From contig NZ_JAIMIC010000005.1 of assembly GCF_019966545.1 (NCBI RefSeq), positions 372,001-436,000 on the forward strand: a DNA stretch of 64,000 nucleotides, written 5' to 3'. The first letter of the stretch is position 1. Each line of letters starts with the position of its first letter. The notes under the pieces are model-generated. The model was not told where the DNA came from. It was given only the letters and a program-made list of their open reading frames with translations, and made no database searches. This DNA is from Heliomarina baculiformis. GTDB taxonomy: Bacteria; Pseudomonadota; Alphaproteobacteria; Rhodobacterales; Rhodobacteraceae. Shown here piece by piece: positions 34,128 to 43,268 of this stretch. The position numbers and the translations under genes are program-made.

Positions 34128-35369
34128 TCAGGCCGCTGCGGCCGTCTTGACCAACGCGCGGACCGACTTGCTTGCCACGACTTCCTTATGCGCGGCGAAA
34201 CGTTCGTGATTCTCGGCGAAGCTTTCGGCCTCGTAGCGGTAATTGACCATGGCGCCCCGGCTTTCCGACATCCCCTTTTCCGATGTATCCGCCCCGGCAT
34301 GGACGGCATGGACATAGGCCCCGTTGCCAAGGTGGAACCGGGCCACCGGGTCATAGGGCATGCCATCGGGTCGCTTGGCGGTCAACAGGAAACGCGCGGC
34401 CAGCGCCTGCAATTCGCTCTCGTCGAGCTTGTCGGCGTCGATGCCTTCCTCCTTCATCCAGCGGCTGAGTGTCGGGATCGGCGAGAGCGTGACAAAGGTG
34501 GTGATATTGGGCAGTTCCGCCGCCAGATCCTCGGCCACCTGTTTGATCAACGAGTTGCCAAAGGAAATCCCGGCAAGGCCCGACTGGCAATTGGATATCG
34601 AGTAGAACACGGCAGTGTCGGCCTCTTCCGCGGCGAGCGCGTCGCGGTCCTCGGCCAGCAGGCGCTGGACCGAACCGGGGATGCCCTTGGTCAGCGCGAC
34701 CTCGACAAAGATCAGCGGCTCATCCGGCATGGCAGGGTGGAAGAACGCGAAACAGCGCCGGTCCGAGGGTTCGACGCGTCGGCGCAGGTCCTGCCAAGAA
34801 TGGATCGCGTGGACGGCTTCGTATTCGATGATTTTTTCAAGGATATGGGCCGGGCTTTCCCAGTTGATCCGGCGCAGGACAAGGAAACCACGGTTGAACC
34901 ACGAGGCGAAAAGATGCTGGAAATCCAGATCGATACGGGCCCGGGGGTCATTGCGCGGGATCAGCCGCAAGAGATCGCTGCGCATTTCGACAAGCTGCGT
35001 GGTCGCCCCGGGCACGCGGTTGAGACGGCGCGCCAGTTCCTGACGGGTCGGCTCAGCCGATCTGAGGAATTCGCCGTAGGTTTTGGCATCCGGCTCGGAT
35101 TCGAAGGCATCGAGCGCGGCGCGCAAGCGGGGAATGTCGACCCCGAGCGCGCCCGAGATATGGTCGAAGAAGGTCAGCTTGCCGTCATCATCCAGCGCGC
35201 CGTAGCGGTCGAGGATCTGCGCCGCCGTGGTCATGCCCGATATCTCGCCATGTCCCGAGAGGAGGTCGGCGATCAACGCCTCGGTGCTGCGGCTGTCGTT
35301 TTTGGAAAGAAGCTGCCGCCTCGTATTGCGGGAAAACACGCTAGTCAGGACATCGGAAAAAAGGCTCAC
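34128..35369 (-). CDS. matA: Malonyl-CoA decarboxylase
   Basis: A 413-residue malonyl-CoA decarboxylase that converts malonyl-CoA to acetyl-CoA and CO2. It has the helical N-terminal domain (to about 150) and the catalytic GNAT-like domain with FFHPAMPDEPLIFVEVAL, YSISNCQSGLAGISFGNSLIKQV, TLSPIPTLSRWM and VARFHLGNGAYVHAVH, the latter two harbouring the conserved Ser/His neighbourhood. The start is taken as GTG 35369, which gives a GTGA overlap with the TRAP gene dctM; the longer frame to 35426 lies inside that gene. With MatB it degrades imported malonate to acetyl-CoA. Confidence 0.9.
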   Translation of the reverse strand: MSLFSDVLTSVFSRNTRRQLLSKNDSRSTEALIADLLSGHGEISGMTTAAQILDRYGALDDDGKLTFFDHISGALGVDIPRLRAALDAFESEPDAKTYGEFLRSAEPTRQELARRLNRVPGATTQLVEMRSDLLRLIPRNDPRARIDLDFQHLFASWFNRGFLVLRRINWESPAHILEKIIEYEAVHAIHSWQDLRRRVEPSDRRCFAFFHPAMPDEPLIFVEVALTKGIPGSVQRLLAEDRDALAAEEADTAVFYSISNCQSGLAGISFGNSLIKQVAEDLAAELPNITTFVTLSPIPTLSRWMKEEGIDADKLDESELQALAARFLLTAKRPDGMPYDPVARFHLGNGAYVHAVHAGADTSEKGMSESRGAMVNYRYEAESFAENHERFAAHKEVVASKSVRALVKTAAAA

Positions 35370-36685
35370 AGCGCTACCCCCATGACGGCTTCGGGCAGCC
35401 AGGTGGCCAGACCCGGGAAAAGACACATCAATACGATAGCAAGGATCATGCAGCCGACGAAGGGCATGGACCCCCAGAGCACCTGTTTGAGCGAAATATC
35501 GGGGGCGATGCCGTTGATGACGTAAAGATTGAGCCCGACCGGCGGCGTGATCAGCCCGATTTCCATGTTGATCGTCACGATCACCGCGAACCAGTAGGGG
35601 TCGAACCCGGCCGAGGTGATGATCGGCAGCAGAATCGGGGCCGACATCAGGATCACGGCCACCGGCGGCAGGAAAAACCCGGCGACCAGCAGGAAGAGGT
35701 TAATGACCCCCATCAGCACCCAGCGATTGACCTCGAGCGCCGCGATCCACTGGGCCACCGACTGGGTGACGAACAGCGAGGACAGCATGAAGCTGAACAC
35801 ACCCGCCGCGCCGATGATGAACAGGATCATGACGCTTTCGCGGGTACTGTCGCGCAGGACGATCCAGAGATCGCGCCCATTGAACATCCGGTAGATCACG
35901 ATCGCCGCAAAGATGCAGAGCAGCGCGCCGACGGCGGCGGTTTCCGAGGGTGTCGCGATGCCGCCGTAGAGCGCGTAGAGCACGCCGGCGATGATCGCGA
36001 GGAAGGGCAGAACGCGGGGCAGGATTTCGATCCGCTGACGCCATGTGTAGCTGGCCGAGGCAAGCGCCGCGCTGGCCGCGCCGCGCCGCCAGGTGTCGAA
36101 GATCGCCCAGAGGATAAAGAGCAGCGTCAGCAGCAGCCCCGGCAGGACGCCTGCAAGGAACAGCCGCCCGATCGAGGTTTCGGTGGCGATGCCGTAGACG
36201 ATCATGGTGACCGAGGGCGGGATCAGGATGCCGAGCGTGCCGCCCGCTGCGATGGACCCGGCGGCGACCTCGGGCGGATAGCCGCGGCGGCGCATCTCGG
36301 GGATGCCCATCTTGCCGATGGCGGCGCAGGTGGCCGGGCTTGATCCGGACATGGCGGCGAACAGCGCGCAGGCGCCGAGGTTCGACACGACAAGACCACC
36401 GGGCACCTTGGTGAGCCAACGCTCCAGCGCCTCGTAGAGGTCCGGGCCCGCACGGGTCGAGGCGATGGCCGCCCCCATGATGATGAACATCGGAATCGAG
36501 AGCAGCGCAAAGCTGTTGAGTTCGGCGTAAAACAGTTCCGGCAGCGCGGTGAGCGAACGCGGGCCGTCGAAGATCCACAGGAACAACGTGGCGACGATCA
36601 GCAGGCCAATTGCGACTGAAACGCCGGAAAACAGGACGATGACGGTGGCCAGTGCCACCAGAAGACCGAGAGTCAGAGGCTCCAT
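35366..36685 (-). CDS. matM: TRAP transporter large permease (DctM family), probable malonate transporter
   Basis: A 439-residue polytopic protein of the TRAP large-permease family, with about twelve hydrophobic segments. FAAMSGSSPATCAAIGKMGIPEMRRRGYP and GGTLGILIPPSVTMIVYGIATETSIG are family signatures around the sodium-binding scaffold. It drives solute uptake with a sodium gradient together with the small permease and the periplasmic protein encoded upstream. Malonate as substrate is inferred from the matA and matB genes in the same operon. Confidence 0.85.
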   Translation of the reverse strand: MEPLTLGLLVALATVIVLFSGVSVAIGLLIVATLFLWIFDGPRSLTALPELFYAELNSFALLSIPMFIIMGAAIASTRAGPDLYEALERWLTKVPGGLVVSNLGACALFAAMSGSSPATCAAIGKMGIPEMRRRGYPPEVAAGSIAAGGTLGILIPPSVTMIVYGIATETSIGRLFLAGVLPGLLLTLLFILWAIFDTWRRGAASAALASASYTWRQRIEILPRVLPFLAIIAGVLYALYGGIATPSETAAVGALLCIFAAIVIYRMFNGRDLWIVLRDSTRESVMILFIIGAAGVFSFMLSSLFVTQSVAQWIAALEVNRWVLMGVINLFLLVAGFFLPPVAVILMSAPILLPIITSAGFDPYWFAVIVTINMEIGLITPPVGLNLYVINGIAPDISLKQVLWGSMPFVGCMILAIVLMCLFPGLATWLPEAVMGVAL

Positions 36686-37284
36686 CAGTCGGGGCTCCGT
36701 TCAGGATGAGGTTCCGGGAGGGCCTGTGGCGCGCCGAAGGCAGCGAACCAGAGATCGGCCAGCAATTGCAGCAGATAGAGCCCAAAACCGAGCGGAACCG
36801 ACAGGTAGGTGATCCAGAGCGGGAAGGCCCAGACCGATTCAGATTTCCAGCCGCGCGCCCATGCGAGGTGGAACATTTCCCAGCCATACCAGAGCATTGC
36901 GCCCGTCATGGCGATGGTGGCCAGCATCACGATCACCGCTAGGATGCGGCGGCCCAGCGGTGGCAGCATCTGTGGCAGCAGGTCGACGCCCACGTGGCCG
37001 CGCAGCTTCTGGACATAGGGCAGACCCAGCAGGGTGGCGCCGATCATCAGGTAGATCACCGCTTCGGTCTGCCAGATCGTCGACACGCCCATGACTCCGC
37101 GCATGAAGATCATGTGGCAGGTGATCAGCACCGAGGCGAGGATCATCAGGGCGGCGAGCACGCCGAAAAAGGTGGAAAGCGCGGCGATGGCGCGCAGGGC
37201 CGGCGGCGGCTGGTCACCGGTGCGCCCATCCCGCGCACCGGTTTCCGTGCCCGCGCGCACATTGGCGGCAGGCGACTTGGTCAT
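36685..37284 (-). CDS. matQ: TRAP transporter small permease (DctQ family)
   Basis: A 199-residue DctQ-type protein. A hydrophilic N-terminal extension (about 30 residues) precedes four transmembrane segments; SVWAFPLWITYLSVPLGFGLYLLQ is the conserved last pair. It joins the large permease encoded next to form the membrane unit. It overlaps dctM by one base and dctP by four, so expression is coupled. Confidence 0.85.
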   Translation of the reverse strand: MTKSPAANVRAGTETGARDGRTGDQPPPALRAIAALSTFFGVLAALMILASVLITCHMIFMRGVMGVSTIWQTEAVIYLMIGATLLGLPYVQKLRGHVGVDLLPQMLPPLGRRILAVIVMLATIAMTGAMLWYGWEMFHLAWARGWKSESVWAFPLWITYLSVPLGFGLYLLQLLADLWFAAFGAPQALPEPHPERSPD

Positions 37285-38273
37285 TCGACGGACAGCGCCA
37301 TGTCGAGCAGGTCCTGACCGCCTTCGACCGAGCCTGCAAAGGACGGGTACGAGGTTTCCTTGGCCAGTTCACGCCATGCGTCGAAATCCTCGGAGGTCAT
37401 CTCGGCGATTTCGACACCGGCATCGGCAAAGGCCTTGGTGGTGATCGCGTCGCCTTCCTTGGCCTGTTCGAGATACCAGGTTTCCGCCTTGGCCGAGGCT
37501 TCGGTCAGCGCGGTCTGCTGTTCGGCGGAGAGGTTGTCAAAGGTGGTCTTGTTGATCAGCAGCGGCTGGTACATGAACCAGAGCGCGGTATCGCCCGCCG
37601 GGGTGTAGCATTGCAGCTGCTCGTAAAGACGATAGCTGAGGAAGCTTTCGGACGAAGTGTTGGCCGCGTCAAGCACGCCTGTCTGAAGCGCGGAATAGAC
37701 CTCGGACGAGGCCATCGAGCTGATCGAGGCCCCTGCCCCTGCAAGCATTTCCTCAAACGATTTGCCCGCCGCGCGGATCGTCACGCCCTGCACATCGGCG
37801 GGTTTTGTGATGCAGCCCTTATTGGAGCCAAAGCCCCCCGCCAGATAACCGTGCACCAGCGTTTTCACGTCATCGCCGGCCATGATTTCTTCGATCTGCT
37901 CCATGAAGGGAGAAGCCGAGAGACGCGCGCCATGTTCGTGGTTCTTCACGAGTCCGGGCATCAGGGTGAGGTTATAGGCCGGTTGCTGGCCGCCCGCATA
38001 GGATAGCGGGAAAATCGTCATGTCGAGCTGGCCCCGGCTGAGCGGTGTATATTGCTCGCGTGCCTTGAACAGGGTCTGGTTCGGAAAAATCTGGATTTCC
38101 AGATCGACACCGGCGGCGGCCACATCATCGGCCACCATCTGCGCGACCTTGTGGCGGACATCGCCTTCGGACCACTGATGCGAAAGTTTCAATTTCTCCG
38201 CAAAGGCTCCGGTGGCAGCGCCCATTGCGGCAATGACGGCGAGGGTGCTCGCCGCAAGAAAACGTCTGGTCAT
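37281..38273 (-). CDS. matP: TRAP transporter periplasmic binding protein (DctP family), probable malonate binder
   Basis: A 330-residue DctP-type precursor. The signal peptide is MTRRFLAASTLAVIAAMGAATGAFA, cleaved before EKLKLSHQW. The mature protein has the TRAP binding fold with LEIQIFPNQTLFKAREQYTPLSRGQLDM and the carboxylate-binding Arg expected in VTIRAAGKSFEEML. It is the first gene of the malonate operon and lies 97 bases from the divergent GntR regulator. Confidence 0.85.
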   Translation of the reverse strand: MTRRFLAASTLAVIAAMGAATGAFAEKLKLSHQWSEGDVRHKVAQMVADDVAAAGVDLEIQIFPNQTLFKAREQYTPLSRGQLDMTIFPLSYAGGQQPAYNLTLMPGLVKNHEHGARLSASPFMEQIEEIMAGDDVKTLVHGYLAGGFGSNKGCITKPADVQGVTIRAAGKSFEEMLAGAGASISSMASSEVYSALQTGVLDAANTSSESFLSYRLYEQLQCYTPAGDTALWFMYQPLLINKTTFDNLSAEQQTALTEASAKAETWYLEQAKEGDAITTKAFADAGVEIAEMTSEDFDAWRELAKETSYPSFAGSVEGGQDLLDMALSVE

Positions 38274-38334
38274 GTTATCTCCTCCCAGGGCGCCGTTCTC
38301 CTCCTGGCACCCGATCCGCTAATGAGGCAGGCTA

Positions 38335-38364
38335 TTGCGTACCTTGTCAACCTTTTCGTATACA
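38335..38364 (+). promoter_or_regulatory. matR promoter, possibly giving a leaderless mRNA
   Basis: TTGCGT (38335-38340) and TATACA (38359-38364) are separated by 18 bases. Initiation about seven bases later would fall on the A of the matR start codon at 38371. No good ribosome binding site precedes that codon, consistent with a leaderless transcript. On the other strand TTGACA (38345-38350) is the likely matP -35. Confidence 0.45.
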
Positions 38365-38368
38365 AGAA
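38355..38368. promoter_or_regulatory. MatR-type operator
   Basis: On the minus strand this reads TTCTTGTATACGAA. Its first part, TCTTGTATAC, matches the MatR site described for rhizobial mat genes (TCTTGTA/TACACGA, from memory). It overlaps the matR -10 and lies directly upstream of the matP -35 element TTGACA, so one bound dimer could affect both promoters. Confidence 0.6.
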
Positions 38369-38370
38369 GC

Positions 38371-39048
38371 ATGACATTGGATATCGAGCCCGCCGAACCG
38401 CGCAGCCGGTCGGACCAGATCGCACAGATACTGGAGGATCAGATCCTCACCGGGCGCTTTTCGCCGGGCGCCCGGCTGGACGAGGCCAGCCTTGCGGAAG
38501 AGCACAAGGTATCGCGCACCCCGATCCGCGAAGCCTTTCACCGGCTGGCGCAATCCGGTCTGGTGGTGCAGCAGCCGCGACGTGGGGTTTTCGTGCGAAT
38601 CAGCTCGCCGGTGGAAATCCTCGAGATGTTCGAAGTCATGGCCGAGCTGGAAGCCGTCTGTGGGCGACTTGCAGCGAAACGGGCCACGGAAGCCGCGATC
38701 GAAGAGCTGCGCGAGGTGAACGCGGAATGCCATGCGGCCTGCGATGCGGGGGATATCGACCGATATTACCTCAAGAACGGCGTGTTCCATCACCTGATCT
38801 ATGCCCTGTCGGGCAACCGGTTCTTAGAACAGGAAGCGTCGCGCCTGCACCGGCGGCTGAAACCCTACCGCCGCATGCAATTGTTCCTGCGCGGGCGGTT
38901 GCAGCAGTCGATGGATGAGCACGAATCCATTGTCGAGGCGATTTCAGCCGGGGCGCCCGAACGCGCCGCAGAGCTGCTGCGCGACCATGTGGCGGTTCAG
39001 GGCGAGAAGTTTCACCACGTCATGTCGCACCTTGAGCAGCAGGGCTGA
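38371..39048 (+). CDS. matR: GntR family (FCD subfamily) regulator of malonate genes
   Basis: A 225-residue FadR-type regulator. The winged helix (about 10-75) has RSDQIAQILEDQILTGRFSPGARLDEASLAEEHKVSRTPIREA in pieces that match the GntR consensus, and the FCD ligand domain (about 85-215) has metal/ligand residues in NGVFHHLIY and MDEHESIVEAI plus LLRDHVAVQGE. Its place next to matPQM-matAB, divergent with a MatR-like operator, supports control of malonate uptake and breakdown. ATG 38371 is preferred; upstream codons overlap the promoter. Confidence 0.85.
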   Translation: MTLDIEPAEPRSRSDQIAQILEDQILTGRFSPGARLDEASLAEEHKVSRTPIREAFHRLAQSGLVVQQPRRGVFVRISSPVEILEMFEVMAELEAVCGRLAAKRATEAAIEELREVNAECHAACDAGDIDRYYLKNGVFHHLIYALSGNRFLEQEASRLHRRLKPYRRMQLFLRGRLQQSMDEHESIVEAISAGAPERAAELLRDHVAVQGEKFHHVMSHLEQQG

Positions 39049-39054
39049 GACAGG

Positions 39055-40575
39055 TCAGGACTGTTCGCTCAGTTGCGCGCGCAGTTGGGTTTTCAGGATT
39101 TTGCCGTAGCTGTTCTTGGGCAGGTCAGGCACGAAAACATAGCGGGATGGTTTCTTGAAGGACGCGATCTGTGTCTTGCACCAATCGGTCAGGGCTTCGG
39201 CATCTGGTTTGGTGCCCTCGCGGGGCACGACAAAGGCCACGACCTCTTCGCCCCAGTCGGCGTGGGGCGCGCCGATCACTGCAATTTCATAGACATCCTT
39301 GTGGGTTAGCAGCGCTTCTTCAACCTCACGCGGGTAGATATTGGTGCCGCCCGAGATGATCACATCCTTGCTGCGGTCGGTGAGCGTTAGGAAACCGTCG
39401 CCATCAAGCCGCCCGAGATCGCCGGTGCGCAGCCAACCGTCGACGAGGGTGGCAGAGGTTGCCTCGGGATTACGCCAATAGCCCGCCATGACGGTATCGC
39501 CACGCACGAGGACTTCGCCAACCTCGCCGGTGGGCAGAACGTTCAGGTCTTCATCGGCGATGCGGATCTCGACACATGCCTGCGCCAGTCCGACCGAGGC
39601 GCGGTGCTGCGCGGCGTCGGGATGGGTGGTGTCGGCGACAAGGGCGCGGTTCATCGCGGTGATCGTCATCGGGCATTCGCCCTGCCCGTAGATCTGCGCG
39701 AACCTCGGCCCGAACACGTCGAGCGCATGGTCGATATCGGCGAGGTACATGGGCCCGCCGCCGTAGATGATCGTGCGGATGCCGTCGCCGTCGCAATCGG
39801 TTTGCTGCGCGTGGGCGATCAGGCGTTTGATCATCGTGGGCGCCGCGAAAAAGACGAGGTTTCCGAGGGACTTGGCGAGCGAAGCTATCTCAGCCGGGTC
39901 AAAGCCCTGCGAGGGCGGGATGACGTGGCAGGCGCCGATCCGGACGTAGTGGAAATTATAGAGCCCCGCCCCGTGCGACATCGGCGCGGCATAGAGCGGG
40001 TGATCGGTGGGAAATATCTGGTCCACGTCCAGCGGGTAGGTCATGGCCATGACGCGCAGGTTGCGATGAGTGATCATCACCCCCTTTGGACGCCCTGTGG
40101 TGCCCGAGGTGTAGAAGAGCCACGCGGTGTCATCGTCGTTGACGCTTGCGGGCGGGTTAACGGGTGCGCCTGGTTCATTGGGCGGCACCGAACTGGTAGA
40201 GAGTTCGCGCGTGTTCGTAGGCAAGTTCGTGTCGGACGAAAAGACCGTGCTGCTCTCCGTGAAAACGATGCGGGCCTCGGCGTTGGCGATGATCCAGGCG
40301 GCCTCTTTCGGGTGCAGCTTGTGATTGACCGGCACAACGGTCGCGCCGATCCAGAGCACCCCGTAGAGAAGTTCGAGATATTCCGGCGCGTTCCGGGCGA
40401 AGATCGCGATGCGGTCGCCCGGACCGATCCCGTGATGGTCGCGAAGGAAGGCGCCGATACGGGCGGCGGACCGGGCGAAATCGCCATAGGTGGCGCAAAG
40501 ATCGTTGCCCAGCCGGATCGCCGGAGCGTCCGGCCGGACACGCGCGGTCTGGTATAGCCAGGTCGCGATGTTCAC
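39055..40575 (-). CDS. Acyl-CoA synthetase (class I adenylate-forming ligase)
   Basis: A 506-residue AMP-forming CoA ligase. Motifs in order are LFYTSGTTGRPKGVMIT (P-loop), IYGQGECPMT (substrate/adenine loop, unusual in having GQGE where most have G-x-T-E), RTGDLGRLDGDGFLTLTDRSKD (hinge) and PKNSYGKILKTQL with the catalytic Lys. It would activate a carboxylic acid for the thiolase encoded just upstream. GTG at 40575 is the apparent start, four bases after the thiolase stop, so translation is probably coupled. The acid is unknown; it could be an aromatic, terpenoid or branched acid. Confidence 0.85.
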   Translation of the reverse strand: MNIATWLYQTARVRPDAPAIRLGNDLCATYGDFARSAARIGAFLRDHHGIGPGDRIAIFARNAPEYLELLYGVLWIGATVVPVNHKLHPKEAAWIIANAEARIVFTESSTVFSSDTNLPTNTRELSTSSVPPNEPGAPVNPPASVNDDDTAWLFYTSGTTGRPKGVMITHRNLRVMAMTYPLDVDQIFPTDHPLYAAPMSHGAGLYNFHYVRIGACHVIPPSQGFDPAEIASLAKSLGNLVFFAAPTMIKRLIAHAQQTDCDGDGIRTIIYGGGPMYLADIDHALDVFGPRFAQIYGQGECPMTITAMNRALVADTTHPDAAQHRASVGLAQACVEIRIADEDLNVLPTGEVGEVLVRGDTVMAGYWRNPEATSATLVDGWLRTGDLGRLDGDGFLTLTDRSKDVIISGGTNIYPREVEEALLTHKDVYEIAVIGAPHADWGEEVVAFVVPREGTKPDAEALTDWCKTQIASFKKPSRYVFVPDLPKNSYGKILKTQLRAQLSEQS

Positions 40576-40580
40576 GGGGC

Positions 40581-41750
40581 TCAGGCCTTTTGCGTCTCGA
40601 GGATCGAGACATAGTTGGCCACGGCGGCCCCGCCCATGTTGAAGACCGCGCCGATATTCGCGCCCGGTTTCTGCATCTCGCCCGCCTGCCCCGTCAGCTG
40701 ACGGAAAGAGATCGCGTGCATGGAAACGCCGGTGGCGCCCACGGGATGACCCTTGGCCTTAAGACCGCCCGAGAGGTTCACCGGCAGCGCCCCGTCGCGG
40801 TAGACGGTGCCCTCGTCGAGCGCACGCTGCCCCTGCCCCTTGTCAGCGAGACCCATGGCCTCGTAGGTCAGAAGTTCGGCGATTGTGAAACAGTCGTGTA
40901 CCTCGGCAAAGTCGATGTCTTTCACCGTGACGCCCGCCTTTTCATAGGCACGGTTAAAGGCGCGCTCCGGTCCCTCGAAGGAGAGAAAATCGCGGCGCGA
41001 CATGGGGAGGAAATCGCTGACATGCTCGGCGGCGCGGAAACGAACCGCCTTGGGGAAATTGGCGGCGTTTTCTTCGGTCGTGAGGATGATCGCGGCGGCC
41101 CCGTCGGTGACGAGCGAGCAATCTGTCAGGCGCAGGGGCGGCGCGATTTCCGGGTTCTTGTTGGTGACCTGGCTTGCCTCTTCAAAGGTGAATTCCTTTT
41201 GCATCTGAGCCAGCGGGTTCTGCATCGCGTTGGCGTGGTTCTTGACCGAGATCTTGGCCATCGCGTCGAGCGGGCTGCCGTAGCTTTCGGTATATCCCTT
41301 GGCCGCGATGCCGAAGACCTGCGGAAAGCTGAGGCCGGCTTCCTGCGGGTCGTTCTGGTAGCCTGCCCCGGCAAGCGCGGTGGTCACGTCGGCAGTGCTG
41401 CGGTGGGTCATCTTTTCGGCACCCACGATCAGCACGGTTTTTGCCTTGCCCGCCTGAATGGCGTTGATGCCAGCGTGGATCGCAGCAGAGCCGGAGGCGC
41501 AGGCGTTTTCCGCGCGCATCGCCGGTTTGAAGCGCAGTTCCGGATAGGCCTGAAAGATCAGCGACGAAGCGAAGCCGTCGGGCACGAGACCGGAGTTGAA
41601 ATGGCCCAGATAGACGGCGTCGATGTCTTCGGGCGCGATGCCGGATTCCTCGACAGCCTCCTTGACGACATCGGTGATCATCTGTTCGAGGCTCGCGTCG
41701 AGACGGCCGAACTTGGTATGGCCGGAGCCAATGATCGAGATATCTTCCAT
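40581..41750 (-). CDS. Thiolase family protein (acetyl-CoA acetyltransferase / lipid-transfer type)
   Basis: A 389-residue thiolase-fold protein. The nucleophile is Cys84 in AENACASGSAAIH, the second active region is FAEVHDCFTIAEL (lipid-transfer-type HDCF spelling) and GLKAKGHPVGATG supplies the conserved His. SCP2-like thiolases with the HDCF motif cleave side chains or branched 3-ketoacyl-CoA rather than simple acetoacetyl-CoA. AGGAGG lies seven bases before ATG 41750. The gene is divergent from a PAS-LuxR regulator with TACGTA palindromes between them. Confidence 0.85.
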   Translation of the reverse strand: MEDISIIGSGHTKFGRLDASLEQMITDVVKEAVEESGIAPEDIDAVYLGHFNSGLVPDGFASSLIFQAYPELRFKPAMRAENACASGSAAIHAGINAIQAGKAKTVLIVGAEKMTHRSTADVTTALAGAGYQNDPQEAGLSFPQVFGIAAKGYTESYGSPLDAMAKISVKNHANAMQNPLAQMQKEFTFEEASQVTNKNPEIAPPLRLTDCSLVTDGAAAIILTTEENAANFPKAVRFRAAEHVSDFLPMSRRDFLSFEGPERAFNRAYEKAGVTVKDIDFAEVHDCFTIAELLTYEAMGLADKGQGQRALDEGTVYRDGALPVNLSGGLKAKGHPVGATGVSMHAISFRQLTGQAGEMQKPGANIGAVFNMGGAAVANYVSILETQKA

Positions 41751-41807
41751 GGTGAATCCTCCTGCGCGGATCATCGCATGGCGGTAGCGATTGCAATATC
41801 CGTGAAA

Positions 41808-41839
41808 CTACGTAGATACCTACGTATCACTACGTAGGT
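41808..41839. promoter_or_regulatory. TACGTA palindrome array, likely LuxR-type operator
   Basis: CTACGTAG at 41808-41815 is followed by a perfect nine-base inverted repeat, ACCTACGTA (41818-41826), TCAC, TACGTAGGT (41831-41839). A minus-strand -10-like GATATT at 41795-41800 would place the centre of the repeat near -41 of the thiolase transcript, the usual place for an activator. The start codon of the LuxR gene is ten bases beyond the repeat. Confidence 0.65.
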
Positions 41840-41849
41840 TTATGCGCAT

Positions 41850-42419
41850 ATGTTCGACACCTCTACCCCGGCCAAGGCGGCGGCGCTGGCATTCGAGGAA
41901 TCGCCAGTGGCGCTGCTGATGACGCGGTATCGTAGGATTGTAACGATCAACCGCGCGCTTTCCGGCCTTTTCGGGTTTGAGCGGGACGATCTGATCGGAC
42001 GGTCGGTGCAAAAGTTGTACCCCTCGACCGCTGACTTCATGCGGATCGGCGATCAGTGCGAAGAGGTCATGCGGGGTGGCAAGAACCGCTATTACGAGGA
42101 TGAACGGTTCATGCAGGCCAACGGGGGCGAGGTTTTCTGGGCGCGGGCCAAGGGGATGACCCTGACGCCGGACGATCCCTATGAGCTGATGATCTGGAGT
42201 TTCGAGAAGATCGAGGGAAAACCCTATCGCTCGGTAAGGTTGACGGCGCGGGAAAAGGAGATCGCACCGCTGATTGGGAGCGGCATGACCTCGAAACAGA
42301 TCGGCGAGCGACTGGGCATTTCACACCGGACGGTCGAAGTGCATCGCGCCAAGCTGATGAAGAAATTCAACGTGCACAACACCGCCGAGCTGGTGTCACA
42401 GATCGTGGTGGCGGTTTAG
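41850..42419 (+). CDS. PAS domain LuxR-type transcriptional regulator (paralogue 1)
   Basis: A 189-residue one-component regulator. Residues about 12-115 form a PAS domain (EESPVALLMTRYRRIVTINRALSGLFGFERDD style core), and 125-185 form a LuxR/FixJ helix-turn-helix with LTAREKEIAPLIGSGMTSKQIGERLGISHRTVEVH. The PAS domain lacks a receiver-type Asp, so sensing is presumably by small molecule or cofactor. A paralogue lies at 48183, across the transport operon. It likely binds the TACGTA palindromes directly upstream and controls the thiolase/ligase genes and itself. Confidence 0.88.
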   Translation: MFDTSTPAKAAALAFEESPVALLMTRYRRIVTINRALSGLFGFERDDLIGRSVQKLYPSTADFMRIGDQCEEVMRGGKNRYYEDERFMQANGGEVFWARAKGMTLTPDDPYELMIWSFEKIEGKPYRSVRLTAREKEIAPLIGSGMTSKQIGERLGISHRTVEVHRAKLMKKFNVHNTAELVSQIVVAV

Positions 42420-42425
42420 ACCGCG

Positions 42426-43268
42426 CTACGCGAGATCGGCAAGAACCCGGCGCACCATGGCAATGTCGTAAGGGGTCGAGAGATTTGGCGCGTGGCCGCA
42501 GTCGAATTCCGTCAGCGCCGGTGCCGGGCCGCGATCCAGCATCCGGTGCGCGATATCGGTGGGCAGGATGTCGGAGTCGCGTCCGCGGAACAGGTGGCAG
42601 GGTGTGCTGATCCGGTCGTAGCGGTCCCAGCTTGTGAGTTCGTCGCGTGAGGCGGTGAACTGCACGATGATCTCCGGGTCGTAATGCAGGGTCAGCCGGC
42701 CGTCGCCGCGACGGCGCACGGAATTGCGGGCCATGCGGCTCCAGAAGCCATCACCGGCGGGGCCAAAGGGGCGATAGATCGCGCGCAGCCATGTCTCGGC
42801 CTCGCTGAGCCATTTGAACACCGGCGGGTCGCCGACATAGGTGGTGATGCGCTGGATCGCCTCGGAGGGGACTTCGGGGCCGATGTCGTTCAGGATCAGG
42901 CAGGTCAGACGCTCGGCATGGGGCCCGGAGGCAAGCCGCATCCCGATCATGCCGCCAAGCGAGGTGCCAAGCCAGGCGGTGCGCTGGATACCGTAGTGAT
43001 CCAGAAGGTCGGCGGCGATCCCGGCGTAGAATTCGACGGAATATTCCGCCTCGGGGTCGCTGGCCCAGCTTGAGAGCCCGCGTCCGATTGTATCAGGGCA
43101 GAGCACGAAGTAGCGATCAGACAGGGCGCTGGCGAGTTCGTCGAAATCGCGGCCCGTGCGGGCCAGACCATGCCACATGACGAGCGCCGGATGGGATGGA
43201 TCGCCCCATTCGGTCACGTGGATTTCATGATCCATCACCGGGACAAGAGTAAACCGGGGCAGGATCAC
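42426..43268 (-). CDS. Alpha/beta hydrolase
   Basis: A 280-residue alpha/beta hydrolase. The nucleophile elbow is GTSLGG with Ser103, the oxyanion region is MWHGLARTGRDF, the acid lies in LFRGRDSDILP and the His in EFDCGHAPNLSTP. It is cytoplasmic. GTG 43268 overlaps the LivM-like stop (GTGA), making it the last gene of the transporter operon; ATG 43235 is an alternative that removes eleven residues. It may hydrolyse an ester, lactone or ring-cleavage product of the imported compound. Confidence 0.8.
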   Translation of the reverse strand: MILPRFTLVPVMDHEIHVTEWGDPSHPALVMWHGLARTGRDFDELASALSDRYFVLCPDTIGRGLSSWASDPEAEYSVEFYAGIAADLLDHYGIQRTAWLGTSLGGMIGMRLASGPHAERLTCLILNDIGPEVPSEAIQRITTYVGDPPVFKWLSEAETWLRAIYRPFGPAGDGFWSRMARNSVRRRGDGRLTLHYDPEIIVQFTASRDELTSWDRYDRISTPCHLFRGRDSDILPTDIAHRMLDRGPAPALTEFDCGHAPNLSTPYDIAMVRRVLADLA

